Shown: positions 1 to 5,910 of the stretch, one piece after another
Layout of the letters: every line of letters begins with the position of its first letter
Numbering within the stretch: position 1 is the first letter of the stretch
NCBI GenBank assembly: GCA_039679375.1
Contig: JBDKVA010000014.1
Location: 1-7,884, forward strand
Direction of reading: 5' to 3'
From: JBDKVA01 sp039679375
GTDB taxonomy: Bacteria > Bacillota > Clostridia > Acetivibrionales > DTU013
DNA: 7,884 nucleotides
Position numbers and translations under genes: made by a program
The notes under the pieces: generated by a model
The model's input: only the letters and a program-made list of their open reading frames with translations
Told to the model about the DNA's origin: nothing
The model's database searches: none

Positions 1-60
1 CGAAACCCCCTTTCCATATAATTTTTCTTCTATTTCACGGGTATTATCCAATTTGGTGAA
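1..60 (-). promoter_or_regulatory. Leader and ribosome binding site of the next operon gene, which starts off-window
   Basis: Downstream of the second permease stop codon the minus strand carries AAAGGGGG at 13-6, with only five more bases before the window edge. None of those five forms a start codon, so the start of the next gene should lie within a few bases beyond the edge. In LplB/YtcP operons the next gene is usually the extracellular solute-binding lipoprotein. That identity is inferred from context only. A weak stem (TTCAC/GTGAA, arms 56-60 and 34-38) lies between the permease and this site; it has no following U-run and is not a convincing terminator. Confidence 0.6.
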
Positions 61-930
61 CTACCCTTTAATAGCGCCAAGCATAACACCTTTTGCAAAG
101 TATTTCTGAAGGAAGGGATATAAAGTCATGATCGGGATCAGCGAAATGATGATCATCGCTGACTGAACAGCCTCCCTCGCCACGAATTCACTCTGGCCGG
201 TATTGGATTGGGCTGTCTCATTTTCTGCTACAAGATAATTCCTTAATACAAGCGATAACGGGTATTTATCAGAATCATACAGGTACAACAGCGCATTTGA
301 AAAGTTATTCCAATTGTCTATCGCATAGAACAGCCCGATGGATGCCATGATCGTAGTGGACATCGGCAAAACGATCCTGAAAAATATGGTAATATCATTT
401 GCTCCGTCAATTGTTGCCGATTCCATGATCTCATCCGGTATATCCTCAAAGAAGGTTTTGAATAAGATCAGGTAAAAGCTCAGCACAGCCCACGGAAGGA
501 TCACAGCCCATATCGAATCCTTAAGCCCCAGGTTGTAAATAACCATGTAGGTCGGTATCATGCCGCCGTTAAAAAATAGCGGAATCGAGATCATGATCAT
601 GAATAATTTTCTGCATACCAGCCTTTTTCTTGAAACAGCATAAGCAAGCGATGATGTAAGTATAAGATTGATTGCGGTACCGACAACGGTGTACATGATT
701 GAATTGGCGAGGCCCCTGCGTACATTTTCCATGCCCCATACTTTTTTAAAGGCGGCAAGCGTCGGATTTTTGGGCAGCAGTACAATATTGTTCCTTACGA
801 CTTCAGCACTGTCGCTGATTGATACCGAGAAAATATATATGATCGGATACAGTGTGATTGCAATCGTAAAGACAGCCACCAATAAAAGAAGCACTTCAAA
901 TATTTTATCCCCGAAACCTGACTTTTTCAT
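61..930 (-). CDS. Carbohydrate ABC transporter permease, YtcP/LplC type (MalG-like, CUT1 family)
   Basis: This is an inner permease subunit of an ABC importer for a sugar or oligosaccharide, 289 residues, the usual length. Six membrane segments are visible at roughly residues 12-34, 75-97, 108-131, 140-160, 184-205 and 255-275. The cytoplasmic EAA loop that docks on the ATPase is clear at 170-189 (ESATIDGA, ending in LP). The NGGMIPTYM stretch at 121-129 and the C-terminal KGVMLGAIKG are typical of the YtcP/LplC branch. The ATG is preceded by AGGGGG, which overlaps the stop codon of the upstream permease, so the two genes are translationally close (9-bp gap) and surely co-transcribed. It should pair with the LplB-like protein as a heterodimer. 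No ATPase gene is in the window. Members of this group often share a distant MsmX-like ATPase. The substrate cannot be told from the sequence. Confidence 0.95.
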   Translation of the reverse strand: MKKSGFGDKIFEVLLLLVAVFTIAITLYPIIYIFSVSISDSAEVVRNNIVLLPKNPTLAAFKKVWGMENVRRGLANSIMYTVVGTAINLILTSSLAYAVSRKRLVCRKLFMIMISIPLFFNGGMIPTYMVIYNLGLKDSIWAVILPWAVLSFYLILFKTFFEDIPDEIMESATIDGANDITIFFRIVLPMSTTIMASIGLFYAIDNWNNFSNALLYLYDSDKYPLSLVLRNYLVAENETAQSNTGQSEFVAREAVQSAMIIISLIPIMTLYPFLQKYFAKGVMLGAIKG

Positions 931-939
931 TTTTGCCCC

Positions 940-1920
940 CTAAAATACGCTTTTGGAAGTTAGTTTTTTGTTAATATAATTCGTTGATAGTGCAAAGAAA
1001 AGCGAAACCGCTCCCTTAAACAAGTCGACTGCCGCAGCATAGCTTATGTCCCCGTAGATGAATCCCCTTCTGTAGATATAAGTATCAATGATATCCGATG
1101 TCGCATAGGTCAGCGGATTTTGAAGCATCAGCGTTTTTTCAAATGACAGGCTCATAATCTGGCCAACTCGCAATACAAACATAACTGCTATAACCGGAAT
1201 GATTGACGGCAGAGTGATGTAAACCAGTTTTTTAAGTCTGCCGCCGCCATCGATCGAGCATGCCTCATAAAGCTGCGGGTCTATCCCCATGATGGCAGCT
1301 ATGAAAATAACTGTAAGCCAGCCGTTTTTCTGCCATACTTCCGTAATAACATATATAGGTCTGAACCACGCTTCTTCCTGTATAAAGCTGACCGATTCGC
1401 CGCCCAATGCGGTAATGGCCTGGTTTATAAGACCGCTGCCGGGAGACAGCAGGTTGATCGCTATTCCGACTACAACTACCGTGGCTATAAAATAAGGCAT
1501 CAATGAAATGGACTGTGTAAACTTTCTGAGGTATTTATTTTTCATCTCATTAAGCAGCAGCGCAAATATGACAGCAATCGGCAGTGTGATTATCACATTC
1601 AGCACACCCAAAACAATGGTGTTTTTCACGATATTATAAAAATTCGGATTATTGATAAATAGCAGTAAGTTTTTTGCACCTACGAACTTGCTGCCGAATA
1701 TACCATCTTTAATACTAAAATTCTGAAAAGCGATCACTACGCCAAGCATCGGAAAATACCTGAATATGATATAGTATAAAGTTCCGGGCAATGCAAGCAG
1801 GAGCAGCCATTTATCCCTTTTGACCTTATTAATAAATGTTAGTTGATCGCGTTTTTGTCTCTTTGCACCGATTGTTGCCTGCAAATCTGCTTCTGCTATA
1901 TTCTCCAGGATCATATCCAT
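940..1920 (-). CDS. Carbohydrate ABC transporter permease, LplB/YteP type (MalF-like, CUT1 family)
   Basis: This is the partner permease of the sugar importer, 326 residues. A charged cytoplasmic N-terminus (about 1-36) is followed by membrane segments near 37-60, 100-124, 137-159, 190-212, 236-255 and 298-315. The EAA loop is at 219-238 (EACSIDGGG, ending in LP). Family signatures include QNFSIKDGIFGSKFVG (66-81), WQKNGW (196-201) and the SYAAAVDLF stretch (293-301). It is the first gene of a permease operon, about 200 bp downstream of the AraC-type regulator. The start is slightly uncertain. A GGGG tract lies only 2 nt before the first ATG but 8 nt before a second in-frame ATG two codons later, so translation may begin at residue 3. 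Family membership is secure; the substrate is unknown. Confidence 0.95.
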   Translation of the reverse strand: MDMILENIAEADLQATIGAKRQKRDQLTFINKVKRDKWLLLLALPGTLYYIIFRYFPMLGVVIAFQNFSIKDGIFGSKFVGAKNLLLFINNPNFYNIVKNTIVLGVLNVIITLPIAVIFALLLNEMKNKYLRKFTQSISLMPYFIATVVVVGIAINLLSPGSGLINQAITALGGESVSFIQEEAWFRPIYVITEVWQKNGWLTVIFIAAIMGIDPQLYEACSIDGGGRLKKLVYITLPSIIPVIAVMFVLRVGQIMSLSFEKTLMLQNPLTYATSDIIDTYIYRRGFIYGDISYAAAVDLFKGAVSLFFALSTNYINKKLTSKSVF

Positions 1921-1947
1921 GTCCCCGCTTTCAAATTATGTTAAGGT

Positions 1948-1961
1948 ATTGCTGCAGCAAT
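1948..1961 (-). repeat. Perfect 14-bp palindrome in the permease-operon leader
   Basis: ATTGCTGCAGCAAT is its own reverse complement. It lies between the candidate transcription start (about 1984) and the LplB-like start codon (1920). It could be an operator for a dimeric repressor; as RNA it has no proper loop and would make only a short hairpin. No known consensus was recognised. Confidence 0.5.
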
Positions 1962-1977
1962 GCTATAAATGAGCTGT

Positions 1978-1991
1978 TCTTGACGGTTTCA
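1978..1991 (-). promoter_or_regulatory. cre-like site (candidate CcpA operator)
   Basis: The minus strand reads TGAAACCGTCAAGA, matching 12 of 14 positions of the cre consensus TGWAANCGNTNWCA, with mismatches at positions 10 and 13. It starts at the last base of the -10 box and covers the predicted transcription start, a location where CcpA binding represses. Catabolite repression is common for sugar-uptake operons in Firmicutes. The two mismatches break the symmetry, so this is a candidate only. Confidence 0.35.
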
Positions 1992-2020
1992 TTATATGCC
2001 GGGGTACAAACGGTCTACAA
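1991..2020 (-). promoter_or_regulatory. Candidate sigma-A promoter of the permease operon
   Basis: On the minus strand a consensus -10 box TATAAT lies at 1996-1991. The best -35 candidate is TTGTAG at 2020-2015 with an 18-bp spacer, only three of six matches to TTGACA. The predicted transcription start is near 1984, giving a leader of about 65 nt before the LplB-like start codon. A perfect -10 with a poor -35 is what one expects of a promoter that needs an activator, which fits the AraC-type regulator encoded directly upstream. No transcription data support this; it is read from sequence alone. Confidence 0.5.
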
Positions 2021-2023
2021 TCG

Positions 2024-2051
2024 ACAGATATCCATATCTCATATACAGATA
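2024..2051 (-). promoter_or_regulatory. Possible activator-binding direct repeats upstream of the permease promoter
   Basis: The minus strand has TATCTGT twice, at 2051-2045 and 2030-2024, exactly 21 bp apart, or two helical turns. The proximal copy ends 4 bp upstream of the candidate -35 box. Direct repeats on one face of the helix next to the -35 are the common layout for AraC-family activators. The distal copy extends to TGTATCTG, which recurs in both arms of the inverted repeat at the regulator's own promoter. A 7-base repeat in a 200-bp AT-rich spacer can easily arise by chance, so this rests on position rather than on similarity. Confidence 0.35.
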
Positions 2052-2110
2052 CACCGATTCACGAATACAGTATATTATTATGGATTATGGTTTATAAGAA
2101 ATGAGATTTT

Positions 2111-2135
2111 CGCGATAATATCAGCTTATATCGCG
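2111..2135 (-). terminator. Stem-loop across the regulator stop codon, weak terminator candidate
   Basis: CGCGATA (2111-2117) and TATCGCG (2129-2135) form a 7-bp stem that can be redrawn as 9 bp with one bulged base. It spans the last codons and the TGA stop of the AraC-type gene. On the minus strand it is followed by AAAATCTCATTTCTT, which is only moderately U-rich. It may slow or end transcription of the regulator or protect the 3' end, but it falls short of a standard intrinsic terminator. Confidence 0.35.
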
Positions 2136-4238
2136 ATAGGCGCTTGGCGTAATGCCCTCGACACTTTTAAAATGCCGTATAAACACATTTACATTATTAT
2201 AACCGACCTTCTCGGAGATGACATTTATCTTTTGCTGAGTATTTTTAAGCATTTCTCTGGCTATGCTTATTCTGTAGTTTTTCAGATAGTCTGTAAAGTT
2301 TTCACCGGTAACTTCTTTAAACTTAGATGAAATATATTTAGGCGAAAGGTTGAAATATTCCGCCATGGACTCAAGATAAATATCCTTATCGTAATATTCC
2401 CCGATATAGCTTTCAAAGCATTGCAGCAATTTGCTTTTTGCTCTGCCTTCATAAGATGAGCCGGATATATTTATGATGGAGACCAGCTCCTGGTACAGAG
2501 GAATAATATATTCCGATTCTATTTCCTGTGCCAGGTTGTTGATCTTATTCGATACCTTGACAGCGTTATCATAACTATCGATATATTTTTCAAAAATAGT
2601 CTCCAGCATTATATTGTTTATCTTTGAAAGAATCGTTTTAAAATTCTTGCTGCTTATCCCATTTTGTATGTTTTCCGTAATCAAACCGGAAATAAGGTTC
2701 ATTGCATTGTCCTTATCACCGCTGATCAATGAATTTCTCAATTTGTTCCTGAACTCCTCAGGCATGGAAACATAATCGGTTTGATCATTATTTTCAATAA
2801 GCACAACTTTGTTCGTAACTTTTACAGGCACGTTGTCATTTAAATATAATACCTCATTAACGGCCTTTTCTATTCCATCCTGATCATTATAGATCCCGCT
2901 GACAAACAGATTGACGCTTACCATATCATTTTCACCGTATTCTTCACTCAGAAGTTTTTGCATCAATTTAACAATATGCGGATAGTTTTTAATACCTTTT
3001 ACATCGATTATATAAATCATTTTTAAATTAATGAAATTGAACCTTTTGTAACGGATCTCGTTTTCATTCAAAAACCGGTTGAATATCTCATAGTAATCAT
3101 GCGTTTGGACCTCCTCGATATTGATCGATTTCAAATATGCGCTCAGCATGACAACATTAATATGCTTAATGCCGCTCAGCCCGATAAAGTTTTTGACTTC
3201 ACCCATCAGATTGTTTCCCTGCTGCTTCTCCAGAATATTCTTAACAAAATCGCCTTCAATAAATGCCCTGATACTTTTGATATTTTTATTGAACTTATTA
3301 AGAAAGCTTGATGCCGCTGCAATCACCAACACCAGTATCAGAGCGGTCAGAATGACCGGCAGGATATTGAAATACCCCAATCTTTCGTAGTATTTATCCA
3401 TGTTTACAACATTAAGATAAATCAATTCCTTATTATTGTTATACCGGTAAAATACATAATTGTTACTGATCTTGAATAATCCTATCGTTCCATCCTTCTT
3501 TAAAAGATTATCTTTTACCTTATACTCCAGATTATTATAGATAAAATCCTGTAAAGCATTGCTATCGTCATTTTTAATGACGAAAAAATTATTTATATCC
3601 GCATTTATATTATTTTCGTTCCTGATTACATTTTCGATATTTATGATAAATCCTACAATATATTCCGAATTTGAAAATTGATCCATATCAACATATAAAA
3701 GCCTTTTATAATAATCATTACGGTCAGGCAGGTCATATTCAGGGAATTTTGTTACATTAATTACGATATCTTTATCGCTTTTCTCAAATTGTTTCCACTG
3801 ACTATTCAGATCTTCAGCATAGTATGATACGCGAAAATAGACATTGATATCTATTGTGCCTATTGATGTTATAAAATAGCCTGTTTTAGCATTGTAAATA
3901 AACACATCATCAACATAATTATAATAATTTTTCAGCTTGTTCAATCTATTGATCTGATCAAATTTTTCGATCGGGTCATTCAAATCGGCATCCTTCCTGC
4001 CGGTCATATAGCTGCGCAGCTCATATGCATTGTTTTTGATATCTTTAAAGGTTGATTCTATATAGCTCACTTTATTTGAAAAGTATTCTTCATTGACCTT
4101 TGTAAGCTTGCCGTCAATTTCTACCTTGGACATATAATAGTTGACCGTGAAAGCTATCGTAAATACGGCAATAATGGATACGTAGACCATTATGATCCTA
4201 GAGGAGATTGAAAAGAATCTGAATTTTAAAGTTTTCAA
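2121..4238 (-). CDS. Membrane-bound sensor/AraC-family transcriptional regulator (one-component)
   Basis: This 705-residue protein combines sensing and DNA binding. A membrane segment at about 14-35 and a second at about 290-312 enclose an extracytoplasmic domain of about 250 residues, rich in Asn and Tyr, of the size of a Cache-like sensor. The cytoplasmic middle part (about 320-600) resembles linkers of other large AraC-type regulators. The C-terminus (about 604-702) is an AraC/XylS domain: first helix-turn-helix near 620-645 (YLESMAEYFNLSPKYISSKF) and second near 670-702, ending in the characteristic GITPSAYR. There is no receiver or kinase domain, so it is not a two-component response regulator. 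The start codon is TTG, chosen because AAGGAGG lies 8 nt upstream and the next in-frame ATG falls inside the first membrane helix. Placed directly before the permease operon, it probably controls that operon and perhaps itself. The ligand is unknown. Confidence 0.92.
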   Translation of the reverse strand: MKTLKFRFFSISSRIIMVYVSIIAVFTIAFTVNYYMSKVEIDGKLTKVNEEYFSNKVSYIESTFKDIKNNAYELRSYMTGRKDADLNDPIEKFDQINRLNKLKNYYNYVDDVFIYNAKTGYFITSIGTIDINVYFRVSYYAEDLNSQWKQFEKSDKDIVINVTKFPEYDLPDRNDYYKRLLYVDMDQFSNSEYIVGFIINIENVIRNENNINADINNFFVIKNDDSNALQDFIYNNLEYKVKDNLLKKDGTIGLFKISNNYVFYRYNNNKELIYLNVVNMDKYYERLGYFNILPVILTALILVLVIAAASSFLNKFNKNIKSIRAFIEGDFVKNILEKQQGNNLMGEVKNFIGLSGIKHINVVMLSAYLKSINIEEVQTHDYYEIFNRFLNENEIRYKRFNFINLKMIYIIDVKGIKNYPHIVKLMQKLLSEEYGENDMVSVNLFVSGIYNDQDGIEKAVNEVLYLNDNVPVKVTNKVVLIENNDQTDYVSMPEEFRNKLRNSLISGDKDNAMNLISGLITENIQNGISSKNFKTILSKINNIMLETIFEKYIDSYDNAVKVSNKINNLAQEIESEYIIPLYQELVSIINISGSSYEGRAKSKLLQCFESYIGEYYDKDIYLESMAEYFNLSPKYISSKFKEVTGENFTDYLKNYRISIAREMLKNTQQKINVISEKVGYNNVNVFIRHFKSVEGITPSAYRDIS

Positions 4239-4246
4239 AGCAACCC

Positions 4247-4253
4247 CCTCCTT
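4247..4253 (-). promoter_or_regulatory. Shine-Dalgarno site that fixes the TTG start of the AraC-type regulator
   Basis: AAGGAGG on the minus strand, extended by two further Gs, sits 8 nt before TTG at 4238-4236. The match to the anti-Shine-Dalgarno sequence is nearly perfect, which supports the non-ATG start. A TTG start behind a strong site may hold regulator synthesis at a modest level. Confidence 0.8.
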
Positions 4254-4282
4254 GAAGCGCGGACGGCTAATTCCCGCGGAGC

Positions 4283-4331
4283 GATATAATGTATCTGCAT
4301 TTCACAGCTCGCGCAGCAGATACATTATATC
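4283..4331. repeat. Perfect 16-bp inverted repeat with 17-bp spacer over the regulator promoter
   Basis: GATATAATGTATCTGC (4283-4298) is exactly mirrored by GCAGATACATTATATC (4316-4331). The right arm holds the -10 box of the regulator promoter and the left arm lies roughly at +19 to +34. A transcript from that promoter would start inside the right arm and so could not form the whole hairpin. That favours a role in DNA, as an operator for a dimeric protein, over an RNA switch. Read-through RNA from upstream could still fold it, but no U-run follows. A weaker outer pair, GGACGG (4261-4266) and CCGTCC (4336-4341), brackets the structure. Sixteen of sixteen is far beyond chance in a 263-bp spacer. 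Confidence 0.85.
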
Positions 4332-4352
4332 ATCCCCGTCCTCCCGGGTAAA
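4324..4352 (-). promoter_or_regulatory. Sigma-A-type promoter of the AraC-type regulator
   Basis: TTTACC at 4352-4347 (four of six to TTGACA) and a consensus TATAAT at 4329-4324 are separated by exactly 17 bp. The predicted transcription start is near 4317, giving a leader of about 80 nt to the TTG start. The -10 box lies inside the right arm of a perfect 16-bp inverted repeat. The palindrome ACCGCGGT (4354-4361) sits just upstream of the -35 box, and CCCGGG (4343-4348) overlaps the -35/spacer junction. Confidence 0.6.
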
Positions 4353-4395
4353 TACCGCGGTGATTCCTATTCATGAGCAATATGCCATATGAAGG

Positions 4396-4450
4396 CAAAA
4401 CCTCCACAGGCTAAACATAGAGAATTGGATTAACCGCAGTGGAGGTTTTG
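4396..4450 (-). terminator. Intrinsic terminator between aminotransferase and regulator, possibly bidirectional
   Basis: CAAAACCTCCAC (4396-4407) and GTGGAGGTTTTG (4439-4450) are a perfect 12-bp inverted repeat starting 51 bp after the aminotransferase stop codon. In the minus-strand RNA the 31-nt loop can form a second helix, GGUUAA with UUAGCC (one G-U pair), giving a two-tier hairpin. The 3' arm ends in UUUUG and is followed by CCUUCAU, so the U-run lies mostly within the stem. On the plus strand the 3' arm is followed by TTAAATTTTA. The A-run/U-run symmetry is typical of bidirectional terminators. It separates the aminotransferase transcript from the sugar-uptake locus. Confidence 0.7.
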
Positions 4451-4501
4451 TTAAATTTTATAAAGTTTAATACGCCGAAGAAGGCTGGTTTACAGAGAGT
4501 G

Positions 4502-5749
4502 TCACCTTTTCCCGCTGTAATATGCCGATACCTTCCGAATCGCCTCTATTACTTCATCGCAATCCTGATCCGTATAGAATTCATTCACGGGAAGGTTTAT
4601 CGCAGTCTTCAATATCTCCTCCGCCGTCGGGCACATACCCTTGTAGTACTTGACTTCCTTACCGTAGTATTTGCAGCCGAACGGACAGTTTGTTCCGGGA
4701 TATGCGTTTTGGTTCAGGAATAGATCATATTCGTATACACAGGTTGGAATATAGCCAGGAGTATTCGGTACACCTTCTGCCGCAAGGGCTTTGGAAAATT
4801 CATCCCTGCTGACTCCCGCCTCCTTTTCATCGATCCTCAGCATATAGAACCAGTAGGAGCTCTTGCCGCCGTCAAGTACCTTGGGGATATACAGCCCGGG
4901 AAGATCCTCTATTCCCCTGCTCAGCTTGTCACCGTACGCATTGCGGCTTTCACATATCCATTTAAGCTTGCCCAACTGAGCCAGCCCTACCGCTCCTGTC
5001 AGCTCATTCATTCTGTAGTTTGGCGCGAGAAATTCAATCTTCCTCATTGCGCTGGAATTTTTGCTGAACCTGTCATAGTTTTTGTCGGCAAACTTATGCG
5101 CCTTTATATATGATTCCTCATCGTTCAGGAGCAGCATACCGCCGTCTCCTGCTGAAATATGCTTGAAGTTGTTGAGGCTGAAACAGCCGATGTCGCCAAT
5201 CGTACCTGTGAGTTTGCCCTTATAGTAGCATAAGTAGCTTTGCGCACAATCCTCTATCACCTTAATATTGTGTTTCCGGGCTATAGCCATGATCTTATCC
5301 ATATCCGCAGCATTTCCGGCAAGGTGTACTACTACGATGGCTTTGGTTTTGTCCGATATCTTTTCTTCAACCGACTTGGGATCAAGGTTGTAGGTGTGCG
5401 GGTCCAGATCTGCAAAAACCGGTATTGCATTTTGGTATAGTATGCCGATCACTGTGCCCATATCCGTAATAGGCGATGTAATTACTTCATCCCCCGCCGT
5501 AACTCCGACCGTTCCCAATGCCACGTGCAATGCAGCGGTCCCGGAGGATGTGGCTACGCAATATTTGGCTCCGTACATTTCGGCAAATTTCGTATTTAAT
5601 GCTTTTACCTTGCTGCCCGACCAGTAGAATAATGTTTCTTGTTCCAGTGCCTCCCTGAGCTGCGTCAGTTCCTCTTCTCCAAATCTCTTTCCTGTGCCGA
5701 AAGGTGTCTTCTTAGCTTTTTCCCCACCCAATAATGCAAGCCTGCTCAT
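4502..5749 (-). CDS. PLP-dependent aminotransferase, DegT/DnrJ/EryC1/StrS family
   Basis: This 415-residue fold-type I enzyme should transfer an amino group, usually from glutamate or glutamine, to a keto-sugar or keto-cyclitol. Motifs run in family order: SSGTAALHVAL at 68-78 (cofactor phosphate binding), EDCAQS at 166-171 (Asp167 against the pyridine nitrogen), Lys196 in NNFKHISAGDGG as the Schiff-base lysine, and NYRMNELTGAVGLAQL at 244-259. The catalytic residues are intact. I chose ATG 5749 because AAGGGG lies 9 nt upstream and MSRLALLGGEKA is the usual family N-terminus. A TTG ten codons earlier (5779) stays open but lacks a well-spaced site. A C-terminal segment (about 352-380) contains Cys355, Cys359 and Cys373 in CPFGC and GMCPTAEE. 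Relatives include sugar aminotransferases and the scyllo-inosose type. The exact substrate cannot be assigned. A terminator cuts it off from the transporter locus. Confidence 0.93.
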   Translation of the reverse strand: MSRLALLGGEKAKKTPFGTGKRFGEEELTQLREALEQETLFYWSGSKVKALNTKFAEMYGAKYCVATSSGTAALHVALGTVGVTAGDEVITSPITDMGTVIGILYQNAIPVFADLDPHTYNLDPKSVEEKISDKTKAIVVVHLAGNAADMDKIMAIARKHNIKVIEDCAQSYLCYYKGKLTGTIGDIGCFSLNNFKHISAGDGGMLLLNDEESYIKAHKFADKNYDRFSKNSSAMRKIEFLAPNYRMNELTGAVGLAQLGKLKWICESRNAYGDKLSRGIEDLPGLYIPKVLDGGKSSYWFYMLRIDEKEAGVSRDEFSKALAAEGVPNTPGYIPTCVYEYDLFLNQNAYPGTNCPFGCKYYGKEVKYYKGMCPTAEEILKTAINLPVNEFYTDQDCDEVIEAIRKVSAYYSGKR

Positions 5750-5779
5750 AAATTCACGCCCCTTTTTCAATATGTCCAA

Positions 5780-5910
5780 ATCCTGCTTTATATATTAATA
5801 ATATAGCGCAGGGCGTTCTCATTTCTAGACTTTTTCTACTGCATAAACTAACAATTCTGTGATGGGGATGGCTACACGGGCAATACTGCCACAGATAATT
5901 CAGGCTTATA
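5780..5910. other. Spacer between MutS-like gene and aminotransferase
   Basis: This spacer has no coding capacity. AATT-CTGTG (5853-5861) and CACAG-AT-AATT (5890-5900) could form a long-range stem around a smaller GGCA/TGCC hairpin (5879-5890). No U-run follows on the minus strand, so it does not look like a terminator. The right-hand part is ordinary sequence and the left part is AT-rich and may hold the aminotransferase promoter. Confidence 0.3.
5800..5827 (-). promoter_or_regulatory. Weak promoter candidate for the aminotransferase
   Basis: TAGAAA (5827-5822, four of six to TTGACA) and TATATT (5805-5800, five of six to TATAAT) are separated by 16 bp on the minus strand. The -10 region lies in the AT-rich near-palindrome TATATTAATAATATA (5791-5805), so several alternative -10 registers exist. 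The aminotransferase could equally be read from the MutS-like gene upstream, since no convincing terminator lies between them. Confidence 0.25.

Noticed and set aside
2026..2039. The short palindrome AGATATCCATATCT upstream of the permease promoter.
   Set aside because: It is low-complexity AT-rich sequence and overlaps the proximal TATCTGT copy, so I do not count it as a separate operator.
1836..2330. A 164-codon plus-strand open frame across the regulator/permease spacer.
   Set aside because: It overlaps two well-supported minus-strand genes and the promoter region, shows no recognisable domain, and its composition reads as antisense of coding sequence.
4341..4460. A T-box-like arrangement on the plus strand: GGGTAAATACCGCGG followed by an AACCTCC/GGAGGTT terminator.
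   Set aside because: The tRNA-pairing TGG is missing, there is no room for a full specifier domain, and the downstream plus strand is antisense to the aminotransferase, so there is no gene to control.
5750..5779. A ten-codon N-terminal extension of the aminotransferase from a TTG start.
   Set aside because: The only purine-rich tract before the TTG is about 2 nt away, too close, while the ATG at 5749 has AAGGGG at 9 nt and gives the usual family N-terminus.
5853..5900. Possible terminator after the MutS-like gene (CTGTG/CACAG with an inner GGCA/TGCC hairpin).
   Set aside because: The outer stem is only five base pairs across a long loop and no U-run follows on the minus strand.
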